A stretch of 63,673 nucleotides of DNA from LiPW-15 sp964530925 (GCA_964530925.1 CAZHBZ010000004.1:1-63673); one strand, 5' to 3'. Positions 42,135 to 52,309 are shown, counted from the first letter of the stretch. The notes: generated from the sequence alone by a model not told the origin. Numbers and translations are program-made.

Positions 42135-44282
42135 TTATTCTGCGTGAATTTTCTTTATAAATTCGTCCAGTTTTTCCGCGAGAAAGGGTTGAGCGGAAAG
42201 ACTGCGGTCGGCAGTCAAAACTTTCGCCGCGGCTTCGCGCGAAGATTTTACGAGCTCCACGTTTTGCAAAGATTGCATGGCGATATCCGGGAAGCCGGTT
42301 TGTTCTTCGCCCATAAATTGTCCTGGGCCCCTAAGCTGTAAGTCGCGTTCCGCAAGCTCGAACCCGTTTTGCGCTTCGGTGATAGCTTTGAGCCGCGCAT
42401 TTGTTTCATCGTTCAGAGAGTCGGTCAAAAGTAAACAGAAAGATTCGTGTTCGCCGCGCCCGATGCGACCCCGAAGTTGATAGAGCTGGGCCAAGCCGAA
42501 ACGATCGGAACCTTCGATCATCATGATGGCGGCGTTGGGCACATCCACGCCGACTTCGATGACTGAAGTAGAAACCAAAATCTGGGTTTTTCCGGAATGG
42601 AAATCCTTCATGATCTGTTCTTTTTCCTTCGGCTTCATTTGGCCGTGGAGCATGGCCACTTTTAGATCCGGAAAAATGGTTTTAGAAAGTTTTTCGTATT
42701 CCTCTTTGACGGACTTTAGTTCAAACTTCTTTCGAGTTTTTTCACGCGCGGCAATAGGCTCTTCTTCGGAGGGGTCGATGCGCGGGCACACGACAAAAGC
42801 CTGACGGCCCTCTTTTATTTTTTCACGGATGAGTTTATAAGCCACCGGACGTTTTTCGGGAGGGATTATTTCGGTAACTATTTTTTTACGCCCCACAGGA
42901 AGCTCGGATATCACAGAGACATCTAGGTCGCCGAAGATGGTAAGCATCACGGTGCGGGGAATCGGGGTCGCGGACATGGACAGGAAGTGGGGGAAGAATC
43001 CTTTTTTCGGATCGGCGAGCTTGGCTCTTTGTTTAACACCGAAGCGGTGCTGTTCATCGATTATCACAAGTCCGAGGCCTTTGCTGCCGAAAGAGGCGGA
43101 AGTTTTATCGGAGATTAGGGCGTGCGTGCCGATAACGATTCCCACCTCGCCTTTTTTTATTTTTTGTGTGAGCGCGGATTTCGTAGTTTCCGACTCCAGA
43201 TCGTTTTCATAAAAGATCTTGGCCTCGGAACCGGTCAGGAGCGCAACGGCCGCTTGGTCTTCGGGATTTACGTTTTTGAAAAGTTTTTTGAGCGTTTCAA
43301 AATGCTGTTTGGCTAGAACCTCGGTCGGGGCCATGAAAGCAGTCATGTAGCCGTTCTTGTGGGCTATAAGCGCTGATAAGGCGGCGATAACCGTTTTACC
43401 GGAACCCACATCTCCTTGGAGCAGGCGGTTCATCGGACGCTCCTCGCCTATGTCTTTAACTATTTCCCAGAGAGACCTTTTTTGAGTCTGGGTAAGTTCA
43501 AAAGGGAGTTTCGCGAGGTTGGACTTTAACCATTCTATATCTGCGGATAGTCCCGGAGCTTTCTCTTCGGCGAGTTTCAGTTTCTGGGTGAGATTCCAGA
43601 TCTGGAGCAAAAAAAGGTCCTCGAACGCGAAGCGCCGTTTGGCCAAATACGAATCGTCTATGTGTTTCGGAAAATGCGCGTCCTCAAGCGCGGATTTAAT
43701 TTCTGGGAGAGACAGATTCTCCAGGATTTCCTCCGGAATCCATTCCTCGGGGCGCTTTAGTCCCAAGAGAATCTGCTGGATGTAGGTGCGAAGCATTTTG
43801 GATGTAATCCCTCGGGTTTCCGGATAAACGGGGACTAAGCGTCCTGTATGGCGCGTGCTTTCTTCTTCATTTTGAATCATCTCGAAAGTCGGATGGCTCA
43901 AATATATTTCTTGGTCGTCGGAGAATGAAACTTTGCCGGCGAAATTGGCCCGGCGGCCGGTTATCAAAACATTTTTTAAATACGGTTGGTTAAACCAAAC
44001 CGCGCGGATAGAGCCCGTGTCATCGGAAATTATAGCTTCGGTTATAAACATTCTCCGTTGCCAGGCCCGGCGTATGGAAACGTTTTCCACAACGCCTTTA
44101 ATAGTTGCTTGCTGGCCGGGTTCCAGTTCGGCGATGTTATAGACTTTGGAAAAATCTTCATAACGGAAAGGGAAATGCCAAAGCAAATCGCCAACCGTAA
44201 ATATCTCCAAATTTTTTAGCTTGGAGATAACGCTCGGTCCGATACCTCTGATTTGAGAGAGGGGAGTCGCGAGTGTTAACAC
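42135..44282 (-). CDS. recG: ATP-dependent DNA helicase RecG
   Basis: 715 residues. Branch-migration helicase for stalled forks. N-terminal helix-hairpin-helix-like and wedge/OB domain (to about 220), helicase motifs LLQGDVGSGKTVIAALSA (Walker A), IIDEQHRFG (DEQH), SMSATPIPRT, and RGRIGRGEHESFCLLLTD (motif VI), then the C-terminal TRG-type hairpin region. Convergent with mraY across a stutter spacer. Confidence 0.97.
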   Translation of the reverse strand: MLTLATPLSQIRGIGPSVISKLKNLEIFTVGDLLWHFPFRYEDFSKVYNIAELEPGQQATIKGVVENVSIRRAWQRRMFITEAIISDDTGSIRAVWFNQPYLKNVLITGRRANFAGKVSFSDDQEIYLSHPTFEMIQNEEESTRHTGRLVPVYPETRGITSKMLRTYIQQILLGLKRPEEWIPEEILENLSLPEIKSALEDAHFPKHIDDSYLAKRRFAFEDLFLLQIWNLTQKLKLAEEKAPGLSADIEWLKSNLAKLPFELTQTQKRSLWEIVKDIGEERPMNRLLQGDVGSGKTVIAALSALIAHKNGYMTAFMAPTEVLAKQHFETLKKLFKNVNPEDQAAVALLTGSEAKIFYENDLESETTKSALTQKIKKGEVGIVIGTHALISDKTSASFGSKGLGLVIIDEQHRFGVKQRAKLADPKKGFFPHFLSMSATPIPRTVMLTIFGDLDVSVISELPVGRKKIVTEIIPPEKRPVAYKLIREKIKEGRQAFVVCPRIDPSEEEPIAAREKTRKKFELKSVKEEYEKLSKTIFPDLKVAMLHGQMKPKEKEQIMKDFHSGKTQILVSTSVIEVGVDVPNAAIMMIEGSDRFGLAQLYQLRGRIGRGEHESFCLLLTDSLNDETNARLKAITEAQNGFELAERDLQLRGPGQFMGEEQTGFPDIAMQSLQNVELVKSSREAAAKVLTADRSLSAQPFLAEKLDEFIKKIHAE

Positions 44283-44319
44283 GGGCGAATTATAACAGGT
44301 ATTCTGCTAAAATTAAAGT

Positions 44320-44625
44320 ATGGGTGAAGTTGTAAATTTTGAGGGAGATAAATATAGATTGGAGCTGGAATATAGAAATCCGCTTCAGCGGATAATTATC
44401 GGCGAATTCCAAAAGGCGCACGAGGGTGACGCGGAGAACTTAATTTTATTTTCCGAACTAGTTCACGAGTTTGCTAAGCATTTAAGCGACATTATTGACG
44501 CGCCGGAACACGAGGATATTCGCGCGCTTGCCCGAGCCAAAAAATATGAGGAGGCTGCGGATTTGGTTTTCACTGCCCTGGGGATGGAACGCTCGCCAAG
44601 GGAGGAGTTAAAAAAAGCGGCGTAA
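44320..44625 (+). CDS. Hypothetical protein
   Basis: 101 residues, not recognised; acidic, helical after a short beta start. TAAAAT ends 6 nt before the ATG, which supports expression. Divergent from recG. Confidence 0.7.
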   Translation: MGEVVNFEGDKYRLELEYRNPLQRIIIGEFQKAHEGDAENLILFSELVHEFAKHLSDIIDAPEHEDIRALARAKKYEEAADLVFTALGMERSPREELKKAA

Positions 44626-44721
44626 AGGCTTGAGAATCAAAAAATCCCTGCGAAAGGGGAATTTTGTTTCTGTGTATGCCCGTAAGGGAGTCTCACCCGC
44701 CCCTTATTTCCCCTACGGAGC

Positions 44722-44789
44722 TATCTCATTTCGAAGAGAGTATGACTTGGCCTAGCGGCCCGGAGCGCGCTCTTCGAAATGAGATAGCG
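44722..44789. repeat. 19-bp inverted repeat downstream of tRNA-Lys
   Basis: GCTATCTCATTTCGAAGAG / CTCTTCGAAATGAGATAGC arms around a GC-rich loop with GGCCTAGCGGCC. It lies between the tRNA-Lys 3' end and a terminator-like hairpin at about 44638-44665 (minus). Confidence 0.7.
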
Positions 44790-44796
44790 GAGTCTG

Positions 44797-44869
44797 TGCA
44801 CCCACAAGGGATCGAACCTTGGACCTTCTCGTTAAGAGCGAGCTGCTCTACCAGCTGAGCTATGGGTGC
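44797..44869 (-). tRNA. tRNA-Lys(CTT)
   Basis: GCACCCA / TGGGTGC acceptor, anticodon loop CTCTTAA, T-loop TTCGATC, discriminator A, CCA not encoded. Confidence 0.94.
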
Positions 44870-45056
44870 ATCCGATTACAACACTATAGATTATACTTGC
44901 GCTTTTGAAAAAATAAAGGTGTGTGAAGCGCAGGGCCAATGTTGGCCAAAACGGGAAATTGTTGTATATTCAATAAAATGCGCTTCCCGATAGGATAACA
45001 AGTTATCCAACGGGACAGGCTCCGCTCAAATAACTTGGCTTTTTATCCCGTTGATT

Positions 45057-45128
45057 GCCCCCGTGGTGAAATGGATATCATAACTGGCTTCGAACCAGTA
45101 GGTGGGAGTTCGATCCTCTCCGGGGGCA
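45057..45128 (+). tRNA. tRNA-Arg(TCG)
   Basis: GCCCCCG / CGGGGGC acceptor, anticodon arm ACTGG-CTTCGAA-CCAGT, T-loop TTCGATC, discriminator A. A hairpin with AACGGGA...TCCCGTT arms (about 45009-45052) lies just upstream. Confidence 0.93.
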
Positions 45129-45198
45129 CATAGACAGTTGGGCAATCTGCGGGGCGAACCAAGGCCAGCCTGTCGTTAGAATAAGTTACAATAATCAA

Positions 45199-45828
45199 AT
45201 GGACTTAGCTCATATATTCGGATTGGTGGTTCTAGTATTTTCCGTGATGGTGCACGAGGTGTCGCACGGATTTGTGGCGGAAAAATTGGGGGACCCGACG
45301 GCGAGGAATGCCGGACGGCTCACCATGAATCCGTTAAGCCACATAGATATTTTCGGTTCGATCCTCCTGCCGCTTATTTTGGTATTCACAAATTCGCCGG
45401 TTCTTTTCGGTTGGGCCAAGCCTGTGCCATATAACCCGATGAATTTAAAAAATCCTCGCACGGGCGCGGCGAAGATAGCGGCGGCCGGCCCCTTGAGCAA
45501 TTTTCTTTTGGCATTTATCTTCGGCCTCGCGGTCAGATTGAGTTTTATTTATGGAATGACAGAAAATGATATTTTGCCCGCGCTCTTCGCGGGAATAGTC
45601 TTTGCGAATATTTCGCTTGGAGTTTTTAATCTGGTGCCTATTCCGCCGCTTGATGGCTCCAAGGTCTTGATGGCGATACTCCCAGAAGGGGAAAGGACTT
45701 TCAAGTTTCTGGTGGCATTGGAGCGAAACGGAATGATACTCATCTTCCTCTTTATCTTTTTCGGTTTTTCTGTTTTGCGTCCGATAATCAACGGACTTTT
45801 CGCGCTGTTCACGGGACTTAATTTGTAG
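45199..45828 (+). CDS. Site-2 protease family (M50) membrane metalloprotease
   Basis: 209 residues, about five TM helices. HEVSH is the HExxH zinc motif in TM1; NLVPIPPLDGSKVL is the NPDG-type third-ligand motif. GAAKIAAAGPLSNFLLA lies between. Length and lack of PDZ or CBS domains put it with the short S2P homologues (Rip3/YwhC-like). TACAAT ends 6 nt before the ATG. Confidence 0.93.
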   Translation: MDLAHIFGLVVLVFSVMVHEVSHGFVAEKLGDPTARNAGRLTMNPLSHIDIFGSILLPLILVFTNSPVLFGWAKPVPYNPMNLKNPRTGAAKIAAAGPLSNFLLAFIFGLAVRLSFIYGMTENDILPALFAGIVFANISLGVFNLVPIPPLDGSKVLMAILPEGERTFKFLVALERNGMILIFLFIFFGFSVLRPIINGLFALFTGLNL

Positions 45829-45894
45829 TTGACTTGAGGGTCCGCTTACCGTATAAAATATTTAGAACAAACCACATGAATTCGGAGGTGGCGT

Positions 45895-46218
45895 ATGGCC
45901 AACGAAACTTTAAAGCCCCCTCTCAGGTTTAGACTCATAAAGAATCAGGAAGCGAGCGAAGAACCGGAAAGTTCAGAGAATGATCCTTTTGAGGCGAAGA
46001 GTGTTTCCATGACGTATTATGCGCCAAGCGGAAAGATTTTACTCTCGGTTCAGAATGTAGAAAAATTTTCTGTCGTGGAAGACGAGGAGTCCGACTTCTA
46101 TGGGTTTGATTGTATCGAGGAGGAGGCGACCGAGGAAGGATACTCTGTCTATTTCTTGGGGGCGGAAGATAACGGACGGGTTGTGGTGGCTCAGCTGAAG
46201 TTCGGGAAGAAGGAATGA
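45895..46218 (+). CDS. Hypothetical acidic protein, SD-led
   Basis: 107 residues, not recognised; Glu/Ser-rich N-terminal third, then a small beta-rich domain. GGAGGTGG precedes the ATG. Confidence 0.75.
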   Translation: MANETLKPPLRFRLIKNQEASEEPESSENDPFEAKSVSMTYYAPSGKILLSVQNVEKFSVVEDEESDFYGFDCIEEEATEEGYSVYFLGAEDNGRVVVAQLKFGKKE

Positions 46219-46224
46219 AAGGCG

Positions 46225-46281
46225 TCCCGCTGACCCGCTTCGCAGAACTTTGCGAGGCGAGAAAAGCGGGGCTTTTTTTCT
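46225..46281 (+). terminator. Intrinsic terminator
   Basis: CCCGCT...AGCGGG outer arms with an inner GCTTCGCA/TTGCGAGGC hairpin, followed by CTTTTTTT. A second terminator-like hairpin CCGCCCATGGGCGG-TTTTTT lies at 46343-46362; no gene is seen between. Confidence 0.8.
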
Positions 46282-46444
46282 TTCTGCTCCAATGAAGCGA
46301 CCTGATTGGCCCGGGCGTTATGGAAGCCTGCCAAGATCGGTTCCGCCCATGGGCGGTTTTTTAATAATGTTTTTTCTTTGCAATGTGTGTTTGCCCTTCC
46401 CATGGAGGTTGCTCCGTGCCTTTCCTTCTTGCTTACTTAATGGA

Positions 46445-46582
46445 GCTCTCTTGTTTTGCGGGGAGCCATCGGAGGCATTTTGAGCTTGGAAACCCCGCCT
46501 GGGGCGGGGTCAAAATGCCGAGATACAGGCGGCAATTTGTCGCAGGAGCAAATTGAACGCCGGTCCCCGAAAACGAGAGAGC
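46445..46582 (+). ncRNA. Structured element family, copy 2
   Basis: P1 CTCTCTTGTTTTGCGGGG with CCCCGAAAACGAGAGAG; GGAGCCATCGGAG; P2 GCATTTTG / CAAAATGC with GCTTGG bulge and inner hairpin ACCCCGCC/GGCGGGGT; GAGATACAGGCGGC; P3 AATTTG / CAAATT capped by TCGCAGGAG; GAACGCCGGTCC. It ends 8 nt before the TTGACT of the rpsL promoter. Confidence 0.75.
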
Positions 46583-46589
46583 GTAATCC

Positions 46590-46618
46590 TTGACTTTGGC
46601 CTCGCTATTGCTTAAAAT
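46590..46618 (+). promoter_or_regulatory. Promoter of rpsL-rpsG-fusA
   Basis: TTGACT (46590-46595), 17 bp, TAAAAT (46613-46618). Element copy 2 sits immediately upstream. Confidence 0.75.
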
Positions 46619-46674
46619 CGTTCAAGATATTATTCTAAGTATTCTTGGCTTGGAAAGTATTTTATTCGCTTGAT

Positions 46675-47094
46675 ATGCCTACAATTCATCAACTCGTAAA
46701 ACGCGGAAGGAAAGTTTTGAAAGCGAAGACTAAGTCTCCGGCTTTTTCATACTATTTCAACCACATTCACAACAAGCCCGTGAATTCTCCGGCTCCTTTT
46801 AAGAGAGGGGTCTGCCTTAAGGTTTTCACCACCACCCCAAAGAAGCCGAACTCCGCTTTGCGTAAAGTTTGCCGCGTGCGTCTCACGAATGGCATGGAAA
46901 CCACCGCCTATATCCCGGGAGAAGGCCACAATCTTCAGGAGCACTCTATTGTTGTTATCCGCGGGGGTCGCGTGAAAGATCTTCCGGGTGTTCGCTATCA
47001 CGTTGTGCGCGGAGTCTTGGATACTTCCGGCGTAGATGGCAGAAAGCAACAGCGTTCCAAGTACGGGTCAAAGAAATCCAAAGGGGGAAAATAA
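46675..47094 (+). CDS. rpsL: 30S ribosomal protein S12
   Basis: 139 residues. Decoding-centre protein; MPTIHQLVKRGRK start, TPKKPNSALRKVCRVRL and the loop YIPGEGHNLQEHS...GRVKDLPGVRYHVVRG are the canonical blocks that contact the A site. A basic C-terminal tail (KQQRSKYGSKKSKGGK) extends it by about 10-15 residues. First gene of the str operon. Confidence 0.98.
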   Translation: MPTIHQLVKRGRKVLKAKTKSPAFSYYFNHIHNKPVNSPAPFKRGVCLKVFTTTPKKPNSALRKVCRVRLTNGMETTAYIPGEGHNLQEHSIVVIRGGRVKDLPGVRYHVVRGVLDTSGVDGRKQQRSKYGSKKSKGGK

Positions 47095-47129
47095 GTAGCA
47101 AATCCTAATTCCTAATATCCAATTTCCAA

Positions 47130-47597
47130 ATGAGAAAAAAGAGAGTTTATAAAAAGCACTATAAAGGAGACACCGTGCATGGCCGCATAGATGTGAGCCG
47201 GCTTATTAATTATATTATGCGCGACGGAAAGAAGTCCGTGGCCGAACGCGATGTTTACGATGCTTTTGCGATAATCAAAGAAGTTACCAAGGAAGAGCCG
47301 ATAGTTGTTTTTGAAAGAGCCGTGGAAAATGCTTCTCCTATATTGGAAGTCGCTTCCCGCCGCGTCGGCGGAGCGAACTATCAGGTTCCCCGCGAAGTTA
47401 CCCCTTCCCGCAAATTCATTTTGGCTTTGCGCTGGATGGTTGATGCGGCTCGTTCCGGAAAAGGTAAGCCGATTGCCGAGAAACTTGCGAACGAAATAAT
47501 CGCCGCCGCCAAAAACGAAGGAACTGCCATCAAGAAGAAACAGGACACTCACAGAATGGCCGAAGCGAACCGCGCTTTCGCTCACTTTGCCCGCTAA
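47130..47597 (+). CDS. rpsG: 30S ribosomal protein S7
   Basis: 155 residues, normal length. RVDVSRL-like start is GRIDVSRLINYIMRDGKKSVAE; VASRRVGGANYQVPREVTPSRKFILALRWMVDAAR is the S7 signature. A short stutter spacer (CCTAATTCC words) separates it from rpsL. Confidence 0.98.
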   Translation: MRKKRVYKKHYKGDTVHGRIDVSRLINYIMRDGKKSVAERDVYDAFAIIKEVTKEEPIVVFERAVENASPILEVASRRVGGANYQVPREVTPSRKFILALRWMVDAARSGKGKPIAEKLANEIIAAAKNEGTAIKKKQDTHRMAEANRAFAHFAR

Positions 47598-47602
47598 CTG
47601 CC

Positions 47603-49708
47603 ATGCCCCGACAATACCCGATAGAAAAAGTCAGGAACATTGGAATTATCGCCCACATTGATGCCGGAAAGACTACCGTTTCCGAACGCGTGCTTTTTTA
47701 TACTGGCGTTTCTCACAAGATTGGAGAAGTGCACGAAGGTGCCGCGGTTATGGACTGGATGGAACAGGAAAGAGAGCGCGGTATTACCATAACTTCTGCG
47801 GCGACCACCGCTTTTTGGACCCCGACCTATGCGAAGGGGGATAAGAATTTTGAACATCGCATCAACCTTATCGACACTCCAGGACATATAGACTTTACCG
47901 TGGAAGTAAAGAGGTCTTTGCGCGTTTTGGACGGCGCGGTCGTAGTTTTCGACGGTGTTTCCGGCGTGGACCCGCAATCCGAAACCAACTGGCACTACGC
48001 GGACGATTATAAAGTTCCGCGCGCTTGTTTTATCAACAAGCTGGACCGAATGGGCGGAAACTTTTTGAAGAGCCTTGCCTCCATCCATGAGCGTCTTACG
48101 AAGAATGCCGTTCCGATACAGCTTCCGATAGGGGCTGAGTCCGATTTTAAGGGAATTGTGGATCTTTTGGGCAACAAAGCTTATGAGTTTCAGGGAGAAC
48201 GCGGTGAAAAGATAGTGGAGATTCCGATTCCGGAAAATATGAAATCCGAGGTGGAAAAATATCGCCACGACGCTATCGAAAAGATAGTGGATACCGAAGA
48301 CGCCTTGATGGCCAAATATTTGGAAGGAAAAGAGGTTACTTTGGACGAACTTAAAAAAGCTTTGCGCAAGGCTACTATCGACAACAAGATTGTTCCGGTC
48401 CTTTGTGGAACCGCTTTAAAAAATAAAGGAGTTCAATTTATGTTGGACGCGGTGGTGGACTATCTTCCGTCTCCGTTGGATATTCCTCCGACCAAAGGAC
48501 ACAACGTTTCGACTGGAGAGGAAATACTCCGAGCCGCATCCGACTCCGAACCCTTTACCGGTTTGGCCTTTAAGATCGCCGCCGACCCTTATATCGGCTC
48601 TCTCGCGTATTTCCGGGTTTACGCCGGAGTTTTGAAAAAAGGCTCTTATATAATGAATACCACGAAGGGCGTTCAAGAGCGTGTTGGACGTATTGTGCGT
48701 ATGCACGCCAATGACCGCGAAGAAGTGGATGAAGTTTATGCCGGAGAAATCGCCGCTATCGTCGGCCTTAAGGACACCACGACCGGAGATACCATCACCG
48801 ATCCGGACAATCAGGTGATCCTCGAGGCGATTACCTTCCCGGAACCGGTTATCGGAATCAGAATCGAGCCAAAGACCAAAGCTGACCAGGAAAAAATGGG
48901 TAATGCTTTGCGCCGCCTGGCGGAAGAAGACCCGACCTTTAAGGTTCACGGAGACCCGGATACGGGGGAGACGATCATCTCCGGTATGGGTGAATTGCAT
49001 TTGGAAATTATCGTAGACCGCATGAAGCGCGAGTTTGGTGTGGAAGCGAATGTCGGCCGTCCGCAGGTTGCCTACAAAGAAACTATTTTGGGCGAGGCGG
49101 AAGCGGAAGGAAAATATATCCGTCAGTCCGGTGGACGCGGTCAATACGGACACTGTTGGCTTTCGGTCAAACCGCTCGAGCGTGGCAAGGGTTTTGAATT
49201 TATCAACAACATCAAGGGAGGCGTTATCCCTCAGGAATTTATTTCTCCTATCGAAAAAGGCGTTAAGGAAGCGTTGGACAGGGGAGTTGTCGCTCACTAT
49301 CCGATGATAGACGTAGAAGTCACTCTCTTCGACGGCTCCTACCACGAAGTGGACTCTTCCGAAGCCGCTTTCAAAATGGCTGCTTCGATGGCGCTCCAGG
49401 AAGCTACCAAGCGCGCGAAGGCCGTTATTCTTGAACCGATCATGAAAGTGCAGATCCTTGTGCCGATGGACTTCATGGGTGAAGTCACCGGCAATGTGAA
49501 CGCGAAGCGCGGCAAGATCGAACAGCTTAGCGACAGGGGGACTATCAAGGTTGTGGACGCGAAGATCCCGCTTTCTGAAATGTTCGGTTACGCGACAGAA
49601 ATTCGCTCCATGTCTCAGGGCAGGGGAAGCTTTACTATGGAATTCGACCATTTCGAGCCCGTACCGAAGAATATCGAAGCAGAGATTGTTTCTGGAAAGA
49701 GAAAATAA
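47603..49708 (+). CDS. fusA: Elongation factor G
   Basis: 701 residues, normal length. Translocation GTPase: G1 AHIDAGKTT, G2 RGITITSAA, G3 DTPGHIDF, G4 NKLDR; domains II-V follow. Starts 5 nt after rpsG. A terminator ends the str transcript, so tuf is transcribed on its own. Confidence 0.98.
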   Translation: MPRQYPIEKVRNIGIIAHIDAGKTTVSERVLFYTGVSHKIGEVHEGAAVMDWMEQERERGITITSAATTAFWTPTYAKGDKNFEHRINLIDTPGHIDFTVEVKRSLRVLDGAVVVFDGVSGVDPQSETNWHYADDYKVPRACFINKLDRMGGNFLKSLASIHERLTKNAVPIQLPIGAESDFKGIVDLLGNKAYEFQGERGEKIVEIPIPENMKSEVEKYRHDAIEKIVDTEDALMAKYLEGKEVTLDELKKALRKATIDNKIVPVLCGTALKNKGVQFMLDAVVDYLPSPLDIPPTKGHNVSTGEEILRAASDSEPFTGLAFKIAADPYIGSLAYFRVYAGVLKKGSYIMNTTKGVQERVGRIVRMHANDREEVDEVYAGEIAAIVGLKDTTTGDTITDPDNQVILEAITFPEPVIGIRIEPKTKADQEKMGNALRRLAEEDPTFKVHGDPDTGETIISGMGELHLEIIVDRMKREFGVEANVGRPQVAYKETILGEAEAEGKYIRQSGGRGQYGHCWLSVKPLERGKGFEFINNIKGGVIPQEFISPIEKGVKEALDRGVVAHYPMIDVEVTLFDGSYHEVDSSEAAFKMAASMALQEATKRAKAVILEPIMKVQILVPMDFMGEVTGNVNAKRGKIEQLSDRGTIKVVDAKIPLSEMFGYATEIRSMSQGRGSFTMEFDHFEPVPKNIEAEIVSGKRK

Positions 49709-49717
49709 GAAAAAGTG

Positions 49718-49745
49718 AAACCCACCGCCGAGGTGGGTTTTTGTT
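49718..49745 (+). terminator. Terminator of fusA transcript
   Basis: AAACCCACC-GCCGA-GGTGGGTTT followed by TTGTTT. Confidence 0.9.
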
Positions 49746-49762
49746 TGCAAAAGCTGTTTTTT

Positions 49763-49813
49763 GCGACAGGAGGGAGGGGAGCGCTGGTCCTCTAAAATAA
49801 GAAAGCGGAATCC
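49763..49813 (+). ncRNA. 3' remnant of structured element family
   Basis: GCGACAGGAG, then GCGCTGGTCC and AAAGCGGAATCC resemble the P3 loop and the downstream end of copies 2 and 3, and a consensus promoter follows at the same distance. The 5' half (P1 left strand, P2) is not found. Confidence 0.4.
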
Positions 49814-49841
49814 TTGACATAGGTGCTTATTTGTATACAAT
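49814..49841 (+). promoter_or_regulatory. Promoter of tuf
   Basis: TTGACA (49814-49819), 16 bp, TACAAT (49836-49841). Confidence 0.85.
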
Positions 49842-49893
49842 AAGAGACACTGCGGGGTTTAGGTCACCCCGTTTAAAAAATAAATAAAAACGA

Positions 49894-51093
<1,200 letters not shown>

Positions 51094-51100
51094 CCAACGG

Positions 51101-51171
51101 TCCCGATTCCGACTTTGCCGGAATCGCGGATCCTCGATTTTGCAAGAAGTTTTACTTCAGCAAAATCGGGA
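51101..51171. mobile_element. Two-hairpin TCCCGA element at the 3' end of tuf
   Basis: 71 bp: TCCCGATTCCG / CGGAATCG hairpin, core CGGATCCTCGA, hairpin ATTTTGC...GCAAAAT, TCGGGA. Flanked by CCAA and TTGG. A diverged duplicate of the tuf 3' end follows directly. Confidence 0.75.
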
Positions 51172-51206
51172 TTGGTGCCGGTGTTATCACCAAGATCAAC
51201 GCCTAG
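51171..51206 (+). pseudogene. Duplicated tuf 3' end
   Basis: 36 nt encode IGAGVITKINA-stop, against VGAGVITKINA-stop at 51058-51093. Differences are mostly synonymous third-position changes, so this is an old duplicate or the original gene end displaced by the insertion. Confidence 0.8.
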
Positions 51207-51217
51207 CAATCACGAAG

Positions 51218-51250
51218 CCCCGTAAAAGCCGCCTATGGGCGGCCACGGGG
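51218..51250 (+). terminator. Possible tuf terminator hairpin
   Basis: CCCCGT-AAAA-GCCGCC / GGGCGGC-C-ACGGGG long hairpin, but no T-run follows. Confidence 0.45.
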
Positions 51251-51275
51251 TAAGTAGCTCTTAAACGCAGTAAAT

Positions 51276-51358
51276 TTACCCTCTACCGATTACGAATAGA
51301 TACTAATATACGAATAGAGATTTATTAGTAATTAGTTAAATTAGTAATCCGTAGAGCA
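51276..51358. repeat. Stutter-type spacer before rpsJ
   Basis: CCGATTACGAATAGATAC, TAATATACGAATAG and inverse words (AGTAATCCGTAGAG). The same words recur before rplC, rplB, rpsS, rplX and secY, in both orientations. Confidence 0.6.
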
Positions 51359-51365
51359 TGTACTC

Positions 51366-51695
51366 ATGGCAAAAAAGAAAGAAGAATTTTCCCAGAAGCT
51401 TCGCTTGCGCATCCGCGCTTACGACCACAAGCTCATCGATAACTCTACCCGACAGATTATTGAGACTGCCGAGAAGAACGATGCGCAAATAGTCGGGCCG
51501 ATACCTCTTCCCACAGAAATGAAGAAGTATACGGTGAACCGTTCTACTTTTGTCCACAAGGACTCGAGAGAACAGTTCGAGCTTCGGGTCCACAAGCGTC
51601 TTATTGATATCTTGAACCCCAGCGCGAAGATAATAGAATCGCTTTCGAATCTTAATCTTCCCGCCGGTGTCGATGTCGATATTAAACTGATCTAA
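51366..51695 (+). CDS. rpsJ: 30S ribosomal protein S10
   Basis: 109 residues. KLRLRIRAYDHKLIDNSTRQIIETA start, GPIPLPT and HKDSREQFELRVHKRLIDI blocks are typical. It is cut off from the rest of the S10 operon by a terminator, a small HTH gene and a new promoter. Confidence 0.98.
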   Translation: MAKKKEEFSQKLRLRIRAYDHKLIDNSTRQIIETAEKNDAQIVGPIPLPTEMKKYTVNRSTFVHKDSREQFELRVHKRLIDILNPSAKIIESLSNLNLPAGVDVDIKLI

Positions 51696-51705
51696 ACGAC
51701 CTACA

Positions 51706-51732
51706 AAAATCCGCCGATGAGGCGGGTTTTTG
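51706..51732 (+). terminator. Terminator after rpsJ
   Basis: CCGCC-GATGA-GGCGG followed by GTTTTTG. Confidence 0.85.
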
Positions 51733-51793
51733 TTTGCACAATTTTAAGGAAAGGCATATCCTCTCCAGAGAGAAACGGTTGAGGAGGCGCACC

Positions 51794-52021
51794 TTGAATA
51801 AGAGACAGGAGATCATTTTGAACGTCCTCGACAGCTTTGGCGGGGAAGCGAGCGTTCTAAGTCTTGCCGATCGCATGGGCCTAAGCACTTGCGACACGGG
51901 AGGGCTCCAAGGATCGCTCAAGTGTCTTGAGGATTTGGGCCACGTGAAACGCATCAGGGGTTCTGGTAGGGATTCCACCTGGAGGCTCGTCGAACGTTTC
52001 GGAGTGACCGAGGATGATTAA
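51794..52021 (+). CDS. Small winged-helix DNA-binding protein, SD-led
   Basis: 75 residues from a TTG start at 51794, chosen because GAGGAGG lies 6 nt upstream; a longer TTG frame from 51734 would run through that site. ILNVLDSFGGEASVLSLADRMGLSTCDTGGLQGSLKCLEDLGHVKRI is a winged helix-turn-helix pattern. Its target is unknown; position inside the S10 cluster makes a ribosomal-gene regulator conceivable but unproven. Confidence 0.7.
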   Translation: MNKRQEIILNVLDSFGGEASVLSLADRMGLSTCDTGGLQGSLKCLEDLGHVKRIRGSGRDSTWRLVERFGVTEDD

Positions 52022-52049
52022 AATGAATAGGAAGAGTTATTTTTCAGCG

Positions 52050-52070
52050 CCGCCCTTTGGGGCGGTTTTT
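52050..52070 (+). terminator. Terminator after HTH gene
   Basis: CCGCCC-TTTG-GGGCGG followed by TTTTT. Confidence 0.9.
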
Positions 52071-52125
52071 CATTAAGAATCCCGCCAGGCCCTTTGTATA
52101 GCGCATTTCTCTGCCCTCGTGGAAC

Positions 52126-52255
52126 TTTCCCGTTTGAAGAGGAGGCATCGGAGCGATAATTTGCTTGGGCCTCCGCTATTGCGGAGAAATTATCGAGAGA
52201 TTCAGGCGGCGCTCTCCGCCGGAGAGAGCGAACGCTGTTCCTAAAAAACGGGAAA
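52126..52255 (+). ncRNA. Structured element family, copy 3
   Basis: P1 TTTCCCGTTT / AAACGGGAAA; AGGAGGCATCGGAG; P2 CGATAATTT / AAATTATCG with GCTTGG bulge and inner hairpin CTCCGC/GCGGAG; GAGATTCAGGCGGC; P3 GCTCTC / GAGAGC capped by CGCCGGAG; GAACGCTGTTCC. Ends 10 nt before the TTGACA of the rplC promoter. Confidence 0.75.
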
Positions 52256-52265
52256 GCGGAACCAG

Positions 52266-52294
52266 TTGACAAAGAATCGTTCATCGCTTAACAT
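52266..52294 (+). promoter_or_regulatory. Promoter of the rplC operon
   Basis: TTGACA (52266-52271), 17 bp, TAACAT (52289-52294). Confidence 0.8.
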
Positions 52295-52309
52295 ATCCTA
52301 GTCGCTTTA

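Noticed and set aside
48416..49840. 474-residue open frame antisense to fusA
   Set aside because: A shadow of the strongly biased fusA codons; no start signal and composition typical of antisense reading.
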